64,000 bases of DNA from Humulus lupulus (lineage: Eukaryota; Streptophyta; Magnoliopsida; Rosales; Cannabaceae). Both the position numbers and the translations under genes were made by a program. Numbering within the stretch: the stretch's first letter is position 1; each line of letters starts with the position of its first letter. Shown one piece after another: positions 12,007 to 24,808 of the stretch. The notes below the pieces were generated by a model that saw nothing but the letters and a program-made list of their open reading frames with translations, ran no database searches and was not told the origin of the DNA. The DNA lies in assembly GCF_963169125.1 (NCBI RefSeq), contig NC_084801.1, positions 110,759,061-110,823,060 of the forward strand. The letters are read 5' to 3'.

Positions 12007-13490
12007 GTTAATTATATGGTGCTATTGGGTTAGGAATTTGAGTTTCTATATCTCGTGTAAGCTAGAAAAGGCATAGGATTTTTAGTAAATTTTATATTTA
12101 AAATTTTTAATTTAAAAAAAGCTGCACACAAAGAAAAGGAGGAATCGAGCCTCCAACCAAGCCAGTGGCCCAAGCCCTCCCCAGCCACGTCTGTGGAAGC
12201 ACAGGCCTGAGCCTCCCCACCCGCACCCTCCCCGTGCATGGCTGCAGCCTGCCCAGTCGCAGCCCGTGGCTCCCTTCAGTACCACACCCCTTGTGAGCAC
12301 AGCACCTGCGCACTTGCCCTGGCTGAGATCTACACCATGCGTGCGCAGCACCTACGACACCACAACCACCCAGCTGCACCATGTCGAGCCCTTGTGGATC
12401 CTCTATGTCGTCGGCCCTAGTGATCTAGGGCACCATTCTTGGTGCCAAAGTTAGATCCTAATTTTGTGTTATTATTCTTTATTTAATTACTTTTAAATTA
12501 TTTGAATTTAAAAGTTTAATTATCATATTTTATTTTTATTAGAAACATAAAATATCTTTCACTTGGTTAAGATTTTATGTTAAGTTTAAATAATTATTTG
12601 AATTTGATTCCTTAATTATTTAAATTCAACTAAATTAAAAAGATGACATAAATATTTATTTAATTAAATGTTTTTTTAATTAAATAAATTAAATGGAAAG
12701 TTAGTATCTAATTAAATAGGTGGGCCTATCAAATTCCTAAAGATTTGCAAGAAAGCCTAAAAGATAGGAGAAGCATTCTTGTAGTCTTGAAAATAAGTAA
12801 TAGGCTATTTTTGAAATTTTATTTCTATTTTTCAAAGGTTGTAAATTTAGAAATACCTAATAGTACTTAGTTCATCATTTAATGTTTATTTATTTTATTT
12901 ATTAAAATAAATGTTAATTAAAGTTTTATTAATAACATGATCGTGCATTATTCAATTACATGTCATTCATGAAACCCCACACAGTTTTCATTAATCATGC
13001 ATGGTCTTTTAGAAACATGATTATTTAGGATTGTCATTATTGTTTATGTGAATTGTTCTAGACAAATGAATTGCATGTATACTACTAAGTATTAAATTAG
13101 TCAAAACCTTGTAACTAACACCATAATAAAAGGCAATAGTTTTTTTATAGGCCTTTAAGATAACCAACTTTATTTAAAAAGTGTTTTAGTAAAGTTAGAT
13201 GAATGTAATGGCTAATTATCTAGATCACATTAATTGTATAAACATACTCTTTTATAATTAAATGTTTTTGTAATTAATTACATTCATACACTATTAATAA
13301 ACTAGTAATTAGTTTGGAATTAATTGATTAGTTTAATAAAACACGTTATTTCTAAAATAGTAAGTGGGAGAAGGTGAACATCTCAATGTGACATATGGTC
13401 TCCATTATTAGTACCACATCGTGATATATGAATAAGGCCTCGAGGAGGCTATGTTTCCGTCCCCCTAAGGAATGTTTCTAGACATATTAA
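12007..13490. other. Non-coding DNA with a GC-rich island
   Basis: 12007-12126 and 12470-13490 are AT-rich with no credible gene. 12127-12460 is sharply GC-rich and gives overlapping short ORFs on both strands, rich in Cys, Gly, Pro and His, typical of GC-biased non-coding DNA. A hairpin GGCACCA..TGGTGCC lies at 12429-12446. The 13380-13490 part and 15265-15452 were continuous before the solo LTR inserted. I cannot assign the origin. Confidence 0.5.
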
Positions 13491-15264
13491 TGTTGGGGTT
13501 TTATGCCCAACTTAATACCCAATTTCTTTGTAATCTCATTTTATTATCAATAAAAGAATAGAAATCATTTTTGACTTGGTCAATCACTTTGCTCACATGT
13601 TTTATTTTCATGATTATTTGTTTAATATGAACTTCTATTAAATCGAAGCATATAGCTAATAAAATTTATAGTGACGTAATCACAGTGGAATATAAATATG
13701 ACTATATGTTCAAAAATAAGTTAGTCCTAAGATTAGTCAGTGCACAGGATTTACATTGACTTACCAATCTACAATACAATCTACTTACACATTGTAGTGT
13801 TATGATCTTTCCAAAACATTAGCAAAGTAGATAAGATCGCATATATTTGTTACATCAGACTGGACCGATATTGATAGTAAATAAGATAAGTAAACATATC
13901 GTTATTATCTATTCTAGTCATATCATATATTTGACCATTGGCCAATTCAATCTCAATTCTGAGTGATTAGCCCATACATACATCTTGGGAACTCGGTAGT
14001 ATAATTGAGTGGGAGTGTTAATCATAGATATGAACATCAATAGCTTAAGATTAAGAAGTAAAATGATTGTTTTCTTTTAGTTTGGTTCGCGGTACTAAAT
14101 GATAGAGATCTCATTTCAGTATTAAATAATAGTTTACTAAATATCATTTACAAGGAACTAAGTGTTTTAAGGATAAAATACATTGAGCGGTAAAATAGTA
14201 TTTTAGACCCATCTCATTGTAGACCATCTATAGAGGATTAAGTGATAATTACGATTGTAACAATGGATAACTAATAACGTATCTATATTTCTTGTAGAGT
14301 GTTCTACGAATTCAAGAGTGCAGTTCTGACTCTTTTGTGGAGTCATGAGAAATTAATAAGTTAGTGAATTTATTTGTCAAATTTATGATAATTTATTGGA
14401 ACTTGATTTCATAGGCCCATGGTCCCCACAGTATCTTGGATAAAATCATCTAGATAGTCTCAATTAATTGATTCAGTTATCAATTAGAATTATCAAAGTT
14501 GACCAAGTCAATTTTGGATAGTTTCACATAGTTATGCAATTTAGATAAGAAAACATATTTTAGGGCAGATTTATTAATTAAGAAAAATTGGTGTCTAAAT
14601 TAATAAATAAGTTTGAAAGAAGGTTCAAATTATAAAAAATTAATTTGATAAATGATTTAAATAATTAATCAATAAACGATAGTACAAGCCTTGATTTTAA
14701 GTCTAACGGGCATATAATTAAGTGGAAAATTTCACAGAACTAAAGCCCAAGAAAATTTTGACTTAATGGCTGATATTACCTATTATTTTATTGATTTTTC
14801 AATTAAACAAGTGACTAATTGAGCCTTTAAAATGAATGCTAAGTGAGAGTTGAAAACATATGATCATAAGATCTAGTTTTGAAGCTTTAGGGTTCTAAAC
14901 TCTCTCTACAACAAAAGTCCTTTTCTAAGACTCTATATTCTCTTCTCTACTTCTCTCTGTATCTATCTAATTTGTTGAGAATTGCCCACTCTAGTCTTGG
15001 TGACTCTAAGGATATTGTTGAAGACTGTGAAGAAATTTGAAGATCGGTTCAGTTTTTTGGTGATACCCTGCGACAGAAAGTATACAAGGGTTAGAGAAAC
15101 TGAAGGAATGACTTATTCATTCTGCTGCATATAATGTAAGTGTTCTTATCATTATATCTATATAAATTCAATTATAGTAACATGTTCTAGGTTTTCTTAA
15201 ATTAATTTGTTTAATATATGATTAACATAAAAATAAATAAGATTCTATATAAGTATTCCCAACA
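13491..15264 (+). repeat. Solo copia-type LTR A (1774 bp)
   Basis: Ends TGTTGGGGTTTTATGCCC and ATTCCCAACA, flanked by a perfect 5-bp duplication ATTAA (13486-13490 and 15265-15269). Two more members are at 43522/57923 (minus) and 61527-63386 (plus). The sequence resembles long LTRs of plant Ty1/copia elements of the Angela kind; this rests on overall look, since no copia pol adjoins any copy. No internal region, so it is solo. Confidence 0.85.
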
Positions 15265-15452
15265 ATTAATACAAAGGTTGGCTTCTTAAGAAGATATGAA
15301 GGACTGATGTATTTAAGGCTTGACTGACCTTAAGTCGACACTCTCTAAGTTAAGTCATGAATTATGAAATAAAGGGTTATACTTACAAAGATGCAATTAA
15401 GCTTTTGCAGTGGATAAGTCCAACTTGACCAAACTAGCGGTACTTTATTTTT
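15265..15452. other. Flanking DNA between two LTRs
   Basis: It continues the sequence left of the solo LTR at 13491. There is no ORF and no recognisable feature. Confidence 0.4.
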
Positions 15453-17091
15453 TCTAATGACCCAACTATTTCTAAGACCTTGGACCATTAAAACGAATAT
15501 ACATATTTACTACTTTGAAGAAAACATACATAAGAAATAATCATAACTTTAAACATAGTTTTCAATCAATTGTTCAAAAACTAAATGCGGAATTACAAAA
15601 GAAAACATAATTCAAAAACTAAAATAAACGTCATCCTCAATCGACTCGCAGTCCACTCATACACATGCCAAGCTTCCAAGAATCCTTCCACCTCCATATC
15701 TAGTTTCCTGCATCACACTAAAAAAAATAAAGGAGTGAGCCTAATGCCCAGAAAGGAAAATCTACTAACAATATATAACATAAATCATATACATAAGACT
15801 ATATCACAAACATATACTATAAAACATATATCATATAGGACTACTATGGCCATCATATCTCTTGGGTCTTGTTAACTAAGCAAGTCATATGCCCATAAAT
15901 TATTGGGGCTTGCTAGTTAATGAAGTCATGTGCCCAAGGACTATAAACATATTATACATAATGTAGACATAACATAACATAACATAAGCGTAACATATCA
16001 TATAAACATATAAAATCTATCATATTTTCCTTACCAACACCGAGATATTTGAGAGCAAGGATGGGATTTGGAACACTCCTAAAACAAACAATAAGAATGG
16101 CGAGTTTCTAAAGAAAAGAGATGAAAAGGAAATTAAACCATCAAAGAAGAAACTTACCTAGAAGAACCTTAAATCAAAGAACTTAAATACCTAACCAAGA
16201 ATCGAAAACAACAAGTTAGGATTTGAGTAAAGAAAACTAAAGAACCATATAGAAATGAACTTAAGAATAGGAATACCTTTGGATGTACTAGAACCGATCT
16301 ACACTCGATATTGAAAACACACTATATCTCACTTCCCAAGTGTTTAAAAAGCTTTTATCCCCAAAACCCAAGTGTATCACTCTATAGTAACCCTAGCAGC
16401 TTGAAAGCTCTGAACATAGCTTGAAGTCAAGAGGTTAAGGGATGAATCAAGCTCGAATTTCTCGGAGTTCGACCCTTGGCGATATATTGCCTGACCCTAT
16501 ATCCCGAGTGTTTGTGGCTTCGTTCGTGCGAAGTCAACGTGTTTTCCGTATCTCCCGTGCTGCGTTATGTCAGCATACGTGGATAATTTAAACGCATTTT
16601 TGCACGAATTTAGGATAATTAGAGTTGATTAATCAGGTTTGACTGAGTAATACGTGATTCCAGCAAGTTCTGGAAGGGTCTAGAGATTCTAGAGACTTCT
16701 ATTATTGAATTATCCATTTCAAATGCTTAAATCATCAAATAAACAAGATTGTGACAAGTGTCATGTTCTTAATGGTTCTGGAAGATTCTAAAGTTTCTAG
16801 AACTTTCTTTCATTTAAACTATAAATAAACATGACAATGACAAGTGTCATGCTCTTAATGGTTCTATCTAAACCTTAGGTTATAATTAAAATATTTCTAT
16901 GACCAAAAACATTAATCAAACCTTATGTTATGATTAATATTTCTAAACTATAGGTTAAACTTATAAAATCCATAACTATTGCTATGATTGTCCTACTAAG
17001 TCCAGGTTTGAACCAAAATCCACGAAATCTAATATACTACAAACTTCTACTAACTATCTAGCTCGCTAAGTAATCATTCTGGGACTCTACA
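15453..17091 (-). repeat. Chromovirus LTR, left copy of a duplication
   Basis: Minus-strand start TGTAGAGTCCCAGAATG next to a purine tract at 17092-17110; the end is near GGGTCATTAGA (CA lost). Compared with the neighbour at 17816-19107 it lacks about 150 bp near 16415, between CTTGAAG and AAGTCAAGAGG. That deletion removes the segment holding the TATA box, so this copy has probably lost its promoter. Confidence 0.85.
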
Positions 17092-17815
17092 ATTCTCCCC
17101 TACTTCAAAGAATTTTGTCCCCAAAATTTACTTACCAAACATTTTGGATACTGAGCTTGCCTCCCATTCACAACTATTACCCCATAGGACTTTGACTATC
17201 GCAATACTCTTAGACCGTAATTCCTTCATCCCTTTATCTAGGATGCTAACCGTTCATTCCTCGTAACTCAAGTCTTTCTGGAGTGCTATCGTATCATACT
17301 TGAGGACGTGAGATGGGTCTGACACATATCTACGCAGCATCGAGATATGGAAAAAATTGTGGCTATCTGCTAGAGCTGGCGGCAGGGCTAATCTATATGC
17401 AACCTTTCCCACTTTGTCCAATATCTCAAAAGGACCTATAAACCTGGGACTAAGCTTGCCTTTCTTCCCAAACCGCTTTACACCTTTCATAGGAGACATC
17501 TTTAAGAAAACTTGATCTCCGACTTTGAATTCCACATCACGTCGCTTGGCATCCACATAATTTTTCTGACGGCTCTGAGCAGCGATCATACGCTTTTTTA
17601 ATCAGGGCTACTGCATCTTGAGCTTCTCTAATAGCTTCGGGTCCAAGTAGTTGCCTTTCTCCTACCTCTTCCCAATGTAACGGCGATCGACACCTCCTTC
17701 CCTAAAGTAGCTTGTAGGGTGCCATCCCAATTGTTGATTGGTTGCTATTCTTGTAGGAAAATTCTACCAGCGGCAAATACTTATTCCATGAACCTCCGAA
17801 ATCAAGTACACAAGA
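17092..17815 (-). pseudogene. Chromovirus integrase C-terminal fragment (duplicated)
   Basis: On the minus strand 17589-17254 reads QKNYVDAKRRDVEF, VGDQVFLKMSPMKG, LSPRFIGPFEIL and FFHISMLRRYVSDPSHVL, i.e. the GPY/F module and linker of a Ty3/gypsy integrase. Chromodomain codons follow toward 17092. Upstream, only the core end is present up to the breakpoint at 17815. It is the left copy of 19108-19858. Confidence 0.85.
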
Positions 17816-19107
17816 TAAGATAACATAACATAAGTGTAACATATCATATAAACATATAAAATCTATCCAATTTTCCTTACCAACACCAAGATATTTGAGA
17901 ACAAGGACGCGATTGGGAACACTCCTAAAACCAACAATAAGAATGGTGAGTTTCTAAAGAAAATAGATGAAAAGGAATCTAAACCATCAAAGAAGAAACT
18001 TACTGAGAAGAACCTTAAATCAAATAACTTAAATAGCTAACCAAGAATCGAAAACAAAAAGTTAGGATTTGAGTAAAGAAAACTAAAGAACCATATAGAA
18101 ATGAACTTAAGAATAGGAATACCTTTGGATGTACTAGAACCGATCTACACTCGATATTGAAAATACACTATATCTCACTTCCCAAGTGTTTATAAAGCTT
18201 TTATCCCCAAAACCCAAGTGTATCACTCTATAGTAACCCTAGCAGCTTGAAGGCTCTGAACACAGCTTGAAGAATGAGAGAAATGGCTAGGTACTAGATC
18301 CTATTTAAAGAGTTCAAGGAATGAAAATATCACTTTTTGGCATGAATAAAATAATGAATATTAAATGAAAAGTAATTGAATATTTGGTCAACAGATGCTT
18401 AAGACTTGATCAAAAACGTTCAGAGGCAAGTCAAGAGGTTAAGGGATGAATCAAGCTCAGATTTCTTGGAGTTCGAAAAACTACACCTAGGGTCGATATA
18501 TCACCTGACCCTATATCCCGAGTGTTTGTGGTTTCGTTCTTGTGAAGTCAATGTATTTTCCGTATCTCACGTGCTGCGATATATCGCCTCTAATGCTGCG
18601 ATATGTCAGAATACGTAGATAATTTAAACGTGTTTTTTCACGAATTTAGGATAATTAGAGTTGATTAATCAGGATTGACTGAGTAATATGTGATTCCAGC
18701 AAGTTCTGGAAGGGTCTAGAGTTCTAGAGACTTCTATTATTGAATTATCCATTTAAAATGCTTAAATCATCAAATAAACAAGATTGTTACAAGTGTCATG
18801 TTCTTAATTGTTCTGGAAGATTCTAGAGTTTCTAGAACTTTCTTTTATTTAAAATATAAATAAACATGATTATGACAAGTGTCATGCTCTTAATGGTTCT
18901 ATCTAAACCTTAGGTTATAATTAAAATATTTCTATGACCAAAAATATTAATCAAACCTTATGTTATAATTAATATTTCTAAACTATAGGATAAACTTATA
19001 AAATCCATAACTATTGCTATGGTTTTAACCAATATCCTTGAAATCTAATATACTACAAACTACTACTAACTATCTAGCTAGCTAAGTAAACATTCTGGGA
19101 CTTTACA
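17816..19107 (-). repeat. Chromovirus LTR, right copy (lacks its 3' part)
   Basis: Minus-strand start TGTAAAGTCCCAGAATG at 19107 beside the purine tract of the pol to its right. It ends abruptly at 17816 inside the LTR, where the duplicated integrase fragment begins. It keeps palindromes of the type GCGATATATCGC (18576-18588). Confidence 0.83.
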
Positions 19108-19143
19108 ATTCTACCGTACTACAAAAAATTTCGTCCCCGAAAT

Positions 19144-20205
19144 TTACTTACCAAACAATTCTGGATACCGAGCTTGCATGTCCTCCTCCAACTCCCACGT
19201 TGCCTCCTGTTCATAACTATTACTCCATAGGGCTTTGACTATCGAAATACACTTAGACTGTAATTCCTTCATCCCTCTATCTAGGATGCTAACCAGTCAT
19301 TCCTCGTAACTAAAGTCTTTTTGGGGTGCTATGGTATCATACTTGAGGACGTGAGATGGGTCTGACACATATCTACACAGCATCGAGATGTGGAACACAT
19401 TGTGGCAATCTGCTAGAGCTGGCGGCACGGCTAATCTATATGAAACTGCTCCCACATTGTCCAATATCTCAAAAGGACCTATAAACCTGGGACTAAGCTT
19501 GCCTTTCTTCCCAAACGGCTTCCCACCTTTCATAGGAGATATCTTTAAGATGACTTGATCTCCTACTTTGAATTCCACATCACGCCGCTTGGCATTCGCA
19601 TAACTTTTCTGATGTCTCTGAGCATCGAGCATACGCTTTCTAATCAGTGCTACTGCATCCTGAGCTTCTCTAACAGCTTCGGGTCCAAGTAGTTGCCTTT
19701 CTCCTACCTTGTCCCAATGTAAAGGCGATCGACACCTCCTTCCATAAAGTAGCTCGTAGGGTGCCATCCCAATTGTTGATTGGTTACTATTGTTGTAGGA
19801 AAATTCTACCAGCGGCAAATACTTATTCCATGAACCTCTGAAATCAAGTACACAAGCACGCAACATATCTTCCAAAATCTCTATGGTACGCTCGGACTGA
19901 CTGCCTGTCTGAGGATGAAATGTCGTACTAAGACTTAACTTGGTACCCATGGCTTGCTGCAAGCTTCTCCAAAATCTCGATGTAAACACCGATCCTCTAT
20001 CGAATACTATTGTCTTAGGAATTCCATGTAGTCTTACTATTTCTTGAACATAAATGTCTGCGTATTGATCTACTGTATAAGAAGTCTTGACATGCAAGAA
20101 ATGAGATGACTTGGTTAATCTATCTATTACTACCCATGCCGAGTCGTGCTGCTTATTCGTTCGTCGCAAACCCGTCATGAAATCCATGGCTATATCGTCC
20201 CATTA
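19144..20205 (-). pseudogene. Chromovirus integrase with chromodomain
   Basis: 20187-19297 on the minus strand is one open frame covering the integrase core: first Asp in WVVIDRLTKS, second in IVFDRGSVFTS, Glu in SERTIEILEDML. It then has the GPY/F module (LSPRFIGPFEIL) and a VFHISMLCRYV linker. A TGA after FSYEE interrupts the frame. Past it the same frame reads a chromodomain-like tail (IVKALWSNSYEQEATWELEE) ending at a TAA at 19144-19146. The chromodomain and LTR type place it among plant chromoviruses, probably the Tekay/Del group. Confidence 0.88.
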
Positions 20206-21575
20206 CCATTATGGAATGCTAAGTGGTTGCAATAAGCCTGCAGACCGTTGATCTTCTGCTTTCGCTTGCTGGCATACTAAACATCTAGACACATATTCCT
20301 CTATATTTTTCTTCGTTCCTAGCCACCAATACATTGCCTTAATGTCGTGAGTCATCTTGGTCGTCCCTGGGTGAACTGAGTATGGGGTATTGTGTGCTTC
20401 TTCTAAAATCTTCATCTTAATACGTTGATCATTCAGCACGCATACCCGATCCTTATATCTCAATAACCCATGTCCTGAGATTGAGAAATCTGTGACCTTG
20501 CCTTCTTTTACTGCATCCATATGTACTAATGTGTCATCCTACCCTTGCCCAATCCGTATTTCTTCTAACAAACTTGACTGGATGGACAAGTTAGCCAGCT
20601 TACCGATGACTACTTCTATTCCAGCACTAATCAGCTCCTGCTATAGCGGCTTTTCCAACCCAACTAATGCTGCTAGACTTCCATAGATCTTCTTACTTAG
20701 CGCATCCGCAACTACGTTTTCCTTTCCCGGGTGGTATAGGACTTTGCAATCATAATCCTTCTTTACTAATTCTATCCACCTACGTTGTCTCATATTGAGC
20801 TCCTTTTGTGTGAAGAAATACTTTAAGCTTTTTTGGTCCGTATAAATCTCACACCATTCTCCATAAAGAAAATAGCGCTAGATTTTCAACGCAAAGACCA
20901 CCGCTGCCAACTCCTTATCGTGTGTTGGATAGTGTTGCTCGCACTCCTTCAGCTGCCTTGAGGCGTAGGCTATCACCTTGTCATTCTTCATTAGCTCACA
21001 ACCAAACCCTTGCTTCGACGCATCGCAATAGACTACAAACTTGTCGTTGGGTGTCGGTACACAAAGTACTGGTGCTGAGCACAGCTTATCCTTAAGCAAA
21101 TGGAAGCTCTCTTCAGACTTATCAGTCCAGTTGAACCTCTGCTATCTCTAGGTTAGGTTAGTAAGTGGAGTGGCTATCTTAGATAATCCCTCTACAAATC
21201 TCTGATAATTTCCTGCTAGTCCCAGAAAACTTCTTACCTTGGACGCGTACTTTGTTCTTGGTCAATCCTTCACAGCCTCTACTTTAGTTGGGTCTACAGC
21301 AACTCCTTCCTTGGATACTATGTGGCCGAGGAATGCTACTTGTGAAAGCCAAAATTCATACTTCTTGAACTTGGTGTAAAGTCAATGCTCATTTAGTCAC
21401 AACAAGATCAATCTTAAATCTTCCTCGTGCTCGTCTTTGTCCTTTGAGTACACCAAAATATCGTCGATGAACACTACGAAAAATGTTTCCAAGTAATCTT
21501 TGAAGACCCTATTCATTAAATCCATGAATGCAGCTAGAGCATTGGTAAGACCGAAAGACATAACTAGAAACTCAT
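20206..21575 (-). pseudogene. Chromovirus RT end, RNase H and integrase zinc domain
   Basis: Minus strand, in order: RT palm from about 21575 ([18 protein letters not shown], then [14 protein letters not shown] near 21440-21490, so the catalytic IDD is intact), RT/RNase H linker, RNase H (21099-20878, [31 protein letters not shown]), then the integrase zinc domain (20520-20209, HPGTTKMTHDIKAMYWW and CLVCQQAKAE). Several stops split it. Everything upstream of the RT palm is missing at the junction near 21575. Confidence 0.87.
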
Positions 21576-22042
21576 AAAAGAGAAAATAAAGAATTATTTT
21601 GAGTTTTAAATTATAAAGATAAGATTGTCTATAAGCTATCTGGATTTTACTTGACAGACCCTAAGGCGAAACTTTATTTGTTGGGTAGTTTTATCGTGGA
21701 AAAGTAAATATTTATTTATGTGTTTTAATTTCTGCATTCATGCATCATATTTACTTTCCGAATAATTGATATTTTTTCAAATAGTGATATTATTGTATTT
21801 TATTTCGTTCAGTAATTTCGAATGGTGGCAATCCTATAAGTGCATTACTTTAACTTGGAAAACTTAATGGTGATAATTTTATAAGATGGAAATCAAACCT
21901 CAATCTTATGTTAATCTGTGAGACCCATAAATTTGTCCTAACTAAGGAATGTCTAGAAGTGCCCGCTAAAAATGCCCTAAAGAATGTTCGGGAAAAGTAT
22001 GATGTGATTCCTGGATTCAATCAAACAACAAGGCAAAGTGTT
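21576..22042 (+). pseudogene. Ty1/copia gag N-terminal fragment
   Basis: From about 21857 the plus strand reads GKLNGDNFIRWKSNLNLML, then ICETHKFVLTKECLEVPA, ending about 22040. This matches the start of plant copia gag (LNGTNF..WK.N..). It is only about 60 residues long, without a clear ATG, and is cut by a chromovirus LTR at 22043. The 280 bp before it are AT-rich and unassigned. Confidence 0.7.
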
Positions 22043-23215
22043 TGTAGAGACCCGACTAATTTAAAGAGCTCAGACCTTTAAAACTACTAAGAAAATAACT
22101 ACTATCTTTGGATACATACAAAAAATAATAAAACATTATTATAGAAAATCCAAAAATACGGGATCCCATTGTTTATACATATAATCATAAAGAAAATTAA
22201 ACCTTTTTTTTAAATGTTCAAATACTAAATGAGGAAATAATAAATTCATAATAAAAAGATTCAAATGTCAACCTCATCCTTGATCTATCCCATCGGTCCA
22301 TTACTTTAGTCCTCACCCAATACACATGCCAAAGCCAACTAGGATCTGTCCCGACTTCCATGTTCATTCACCTGCACATTCTAAATAAAAAGGAATGAGC
22401 CTAATGCCCAGTAAGGAAAAACTACTAAAGCATAACATAATACATAAGACATAAAAAGTAAAACATAAAAATGGACTACAATATTAATGGCCATTAACTC
22501 ATTATCGTATGTGATAAAAACCGCTATAGTTCTGTTGCAATTATTTATAGATGTGTTTAGACACAATTATAGTCTACGATAATGATAAAAATGCCGGGAT
22601 TTTTTATGTAAGCAATCATATTTCATAAGCGACTAAAAGACATAAAAACAACATACATACACAAAGGACATAGCACATAAATATAACTTATTTTCTATAC
22701 CAAAAATCGGGGTATTAGAGGTAAGTGCAGGATTGGAAACTCCTAAAACCAAATAGGAAAACCATAAGTTTCCTAAAAAAAGAATATCTAAACCATCAAG
22801 ATAAGAACTTACCGAAAACCTTAAGTTTTAAAGAAATCAAGCACCTAACCAAAAGGCCATTATAACGAGTTAGGATTAGAAGTAAAAGAAAAGAATAAGA
22901 GGAATAGTATACCTGAAGATTAAGAGTACCTTAGATAGCTTAGAGCTTCAATCTACACCTCAATACCAAAATCACACTCTATCTTTCTCCCAAGTGTTTA
23001 GAAAAGCTTAGATTTGAAAGCTTTTAACCCCAAAACCCTAGTGTTTCCCTCTAGAATGAAATTGGAAGCCTGGAGGCTCTGAGAAGTGTTTGGAAGATGA
23101 AGCAAATGGCTGAGTGAAGGGTCCTATTTATAGAGTTCAAGGACGGAAACTAACTCCCATTAAAATGAATGAAAATGGAATTTTCTACTCAACAGATGCC
23201 CAGAACTCTGTCAAA
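22043..23215 (-). repeat. Chromovirus LTR, truncated
   Basis: The plus-strand left end TGTAGAGACCCGACTAATT aligns with the left end of the solo LTR at 5784, and similarity continues to about 23215, including TATA (23123-23132). It breaks off after CAGAACTCTGTCAAAATG, so the LTR 5' part (U3 side) is lost. There is no partner LTR. Confidence 0.75.
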
Positions 23216-24480
23216 ATGTAGAAAAATATTATCTAATAATCTTATTTAATAGATAAGATTATTAGATTAAAGAGTTTACTTAATAATCTGGTTTATTGAA
23301 GTTTCATATTATAGGTCCATGGTCACCAGATCACCTCTGTCTTTCACTGTCAAGGGTAAGGATGTCAAAAGAAACATTTGTAGAGAAAATGACTTAGTTG
23401 CAAAGAAATTAATTTTCCATGGTAATTACATAATTATGTGTCAGATATGGACTATAGAATAATTATGAATTAATTAATTATTTAACTATATAGTTTTTAT
23501 TTTGAAAAACAGGTTAAAATAAATATTAATCTTATTTTGATTAATCTATAAAGAGAGATTAGTAATTATCTACTTAAAATTGATATTTTAAGATAATGTT
23601 AATTTTGAATTAACTTATATTTATTTTGGGATAAATATATTGTTTTAAATATTAATTAAATAAAAAAATGAGAAAATTAGGGAAAACCCTAATGTGGCTC
23701 ACACCACTCGCTGTATCACACAGTAATTGATGCCATAGAGGGATATTTCCTATTCCTGGGATTTGAATTTTGAATTTCAAATAATTTTTTTATGTAATTA
23801 TACATATTTAATTATTCCTTTTAGATATGATTTAAATTAACTAATTAAATAAGGTTATAACTAATAAGTTTTATTTTGATAAAATAAAGATTAATTAAAT
23901 AAATTAATTATCATTATAAACCTAAAAAGAAGGTTATTGTTAACAACACAGTCTCTCTCTCATCTCAGAAGCGATAGTTTTTCCTTAACATGAAAATTAT
24001 TCAATTCCTCTTCTCTAGAACTCATGTGTTGAGTACGTCTAGAAAGTCATAAATCAATCTTTTGCATCCTACGTGCCCAGACAAGTACATGTGTGTTTGA
24101 GGATTGGTCTAGGAGATGAAGGTGTGAGTCTTCAAAACTTGGATAGGAAGATCGATGATTTTATACAAAAATATTCGAGGACGCTTGATAGGTTATACAA
24201 GAGAGGTAATCTCTAATGTGATTGAATGTGATTTAATATATATATATGTGTATGATTTTGGTTGATATTAATAATTATTAAAAATGGCTCATTCCCCGTT
24301 GTGTATCTACGATTTACTCTTTTAATACCAACACAATGTTATTTTTATATAGCTTTTAAGTTTTTATTAGTTAAATTTTAACTTTTTACTTTTTTAATTA
24401 ATTTATTTTAAATTTGTCACTTTTTTATTATTCTAAACTAATACTATCTTTAAAAATAAATTTTAATATATATTGAACAA
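23216..24480. other. AT-rich remnant, probably an old LTR
   Basis: No ORF. A phrase like GGTCCATGGTCACCAGATCACC and a pyrimidine-rich leader-like stretch near 23950-24040 recall copia-type LTRs, but no ends or duplications can be drawn. A short TA dinucleotide run lies at 24236-24249. Confidence 0.35.
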
Positions 24481-24808
24481 ATTAAAATTAATTTACACCA
24501 TGCCTCCAACTCCAGCATGAGAATATCACATTTATATAATCACAGAGTAGGTAATCATATAATCACGTTCATATATGTTCATGGAGCATGTAATCATATA
24601 ATCATTTAATAGTCAAGAGCCAGGCTCTATCAGAATCTCATGCTCCCTGATCCAATGTGCAGGTAAAGATTTACATTCCATTTAAGCAGTTGAGTACATA
24701 ACTACAGAAATAGTTACCATGCCCTGAGTGAAGCTATCTTTGATGACGATTGTACATGCCCAGCTTGTCTTCAGGAACCCTAACCTTGGCTCGCTCTGAT
24801 ACTAATTT
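24481..24808 (-). other. Element leader with a Met-tRNA-type primer-binding site
   Basis: Directly inside the LTR end at 24809 the minus strand reads AATTAGTATCAGAGCGAGCC, close to the initiator-Met primer-binding site TGGTATCAGAGC. The next 300 bp look like an untranslated leader. They are cut off near 24480. Confidence 0.65.

Larger units (their letters stand above)
15972..19858 (-). repeat. Tandem duplication across LTR and integrase
   Basis: Two head-to-tail units: about 15972-17815 and 17816-19858. Each holds an LTR part, the purine tract and the integrase C-terminal codons in the same order. At 17812-17822 integrase sequence (ATCAAGTACACAAG) is fused to LTR interior (ATAACATAACATAAG), while the right unit continues normally into integrase. 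Units are highly similar by eye apart from a deletion of about 150 bp in the left one. Confidence 0.8.

Noticed and set aside
12107..12454. Overlapping short ORFs on both strands as small Cys-rich proteins
   Set aside because: They exist in several frames at once because the stretch is GC-rich; no signal peptide, domain or splice context supports one.
24236..24249. TA dinucleotide run as a regulatory site
   Set aside because: It is a short microsatellite without context.
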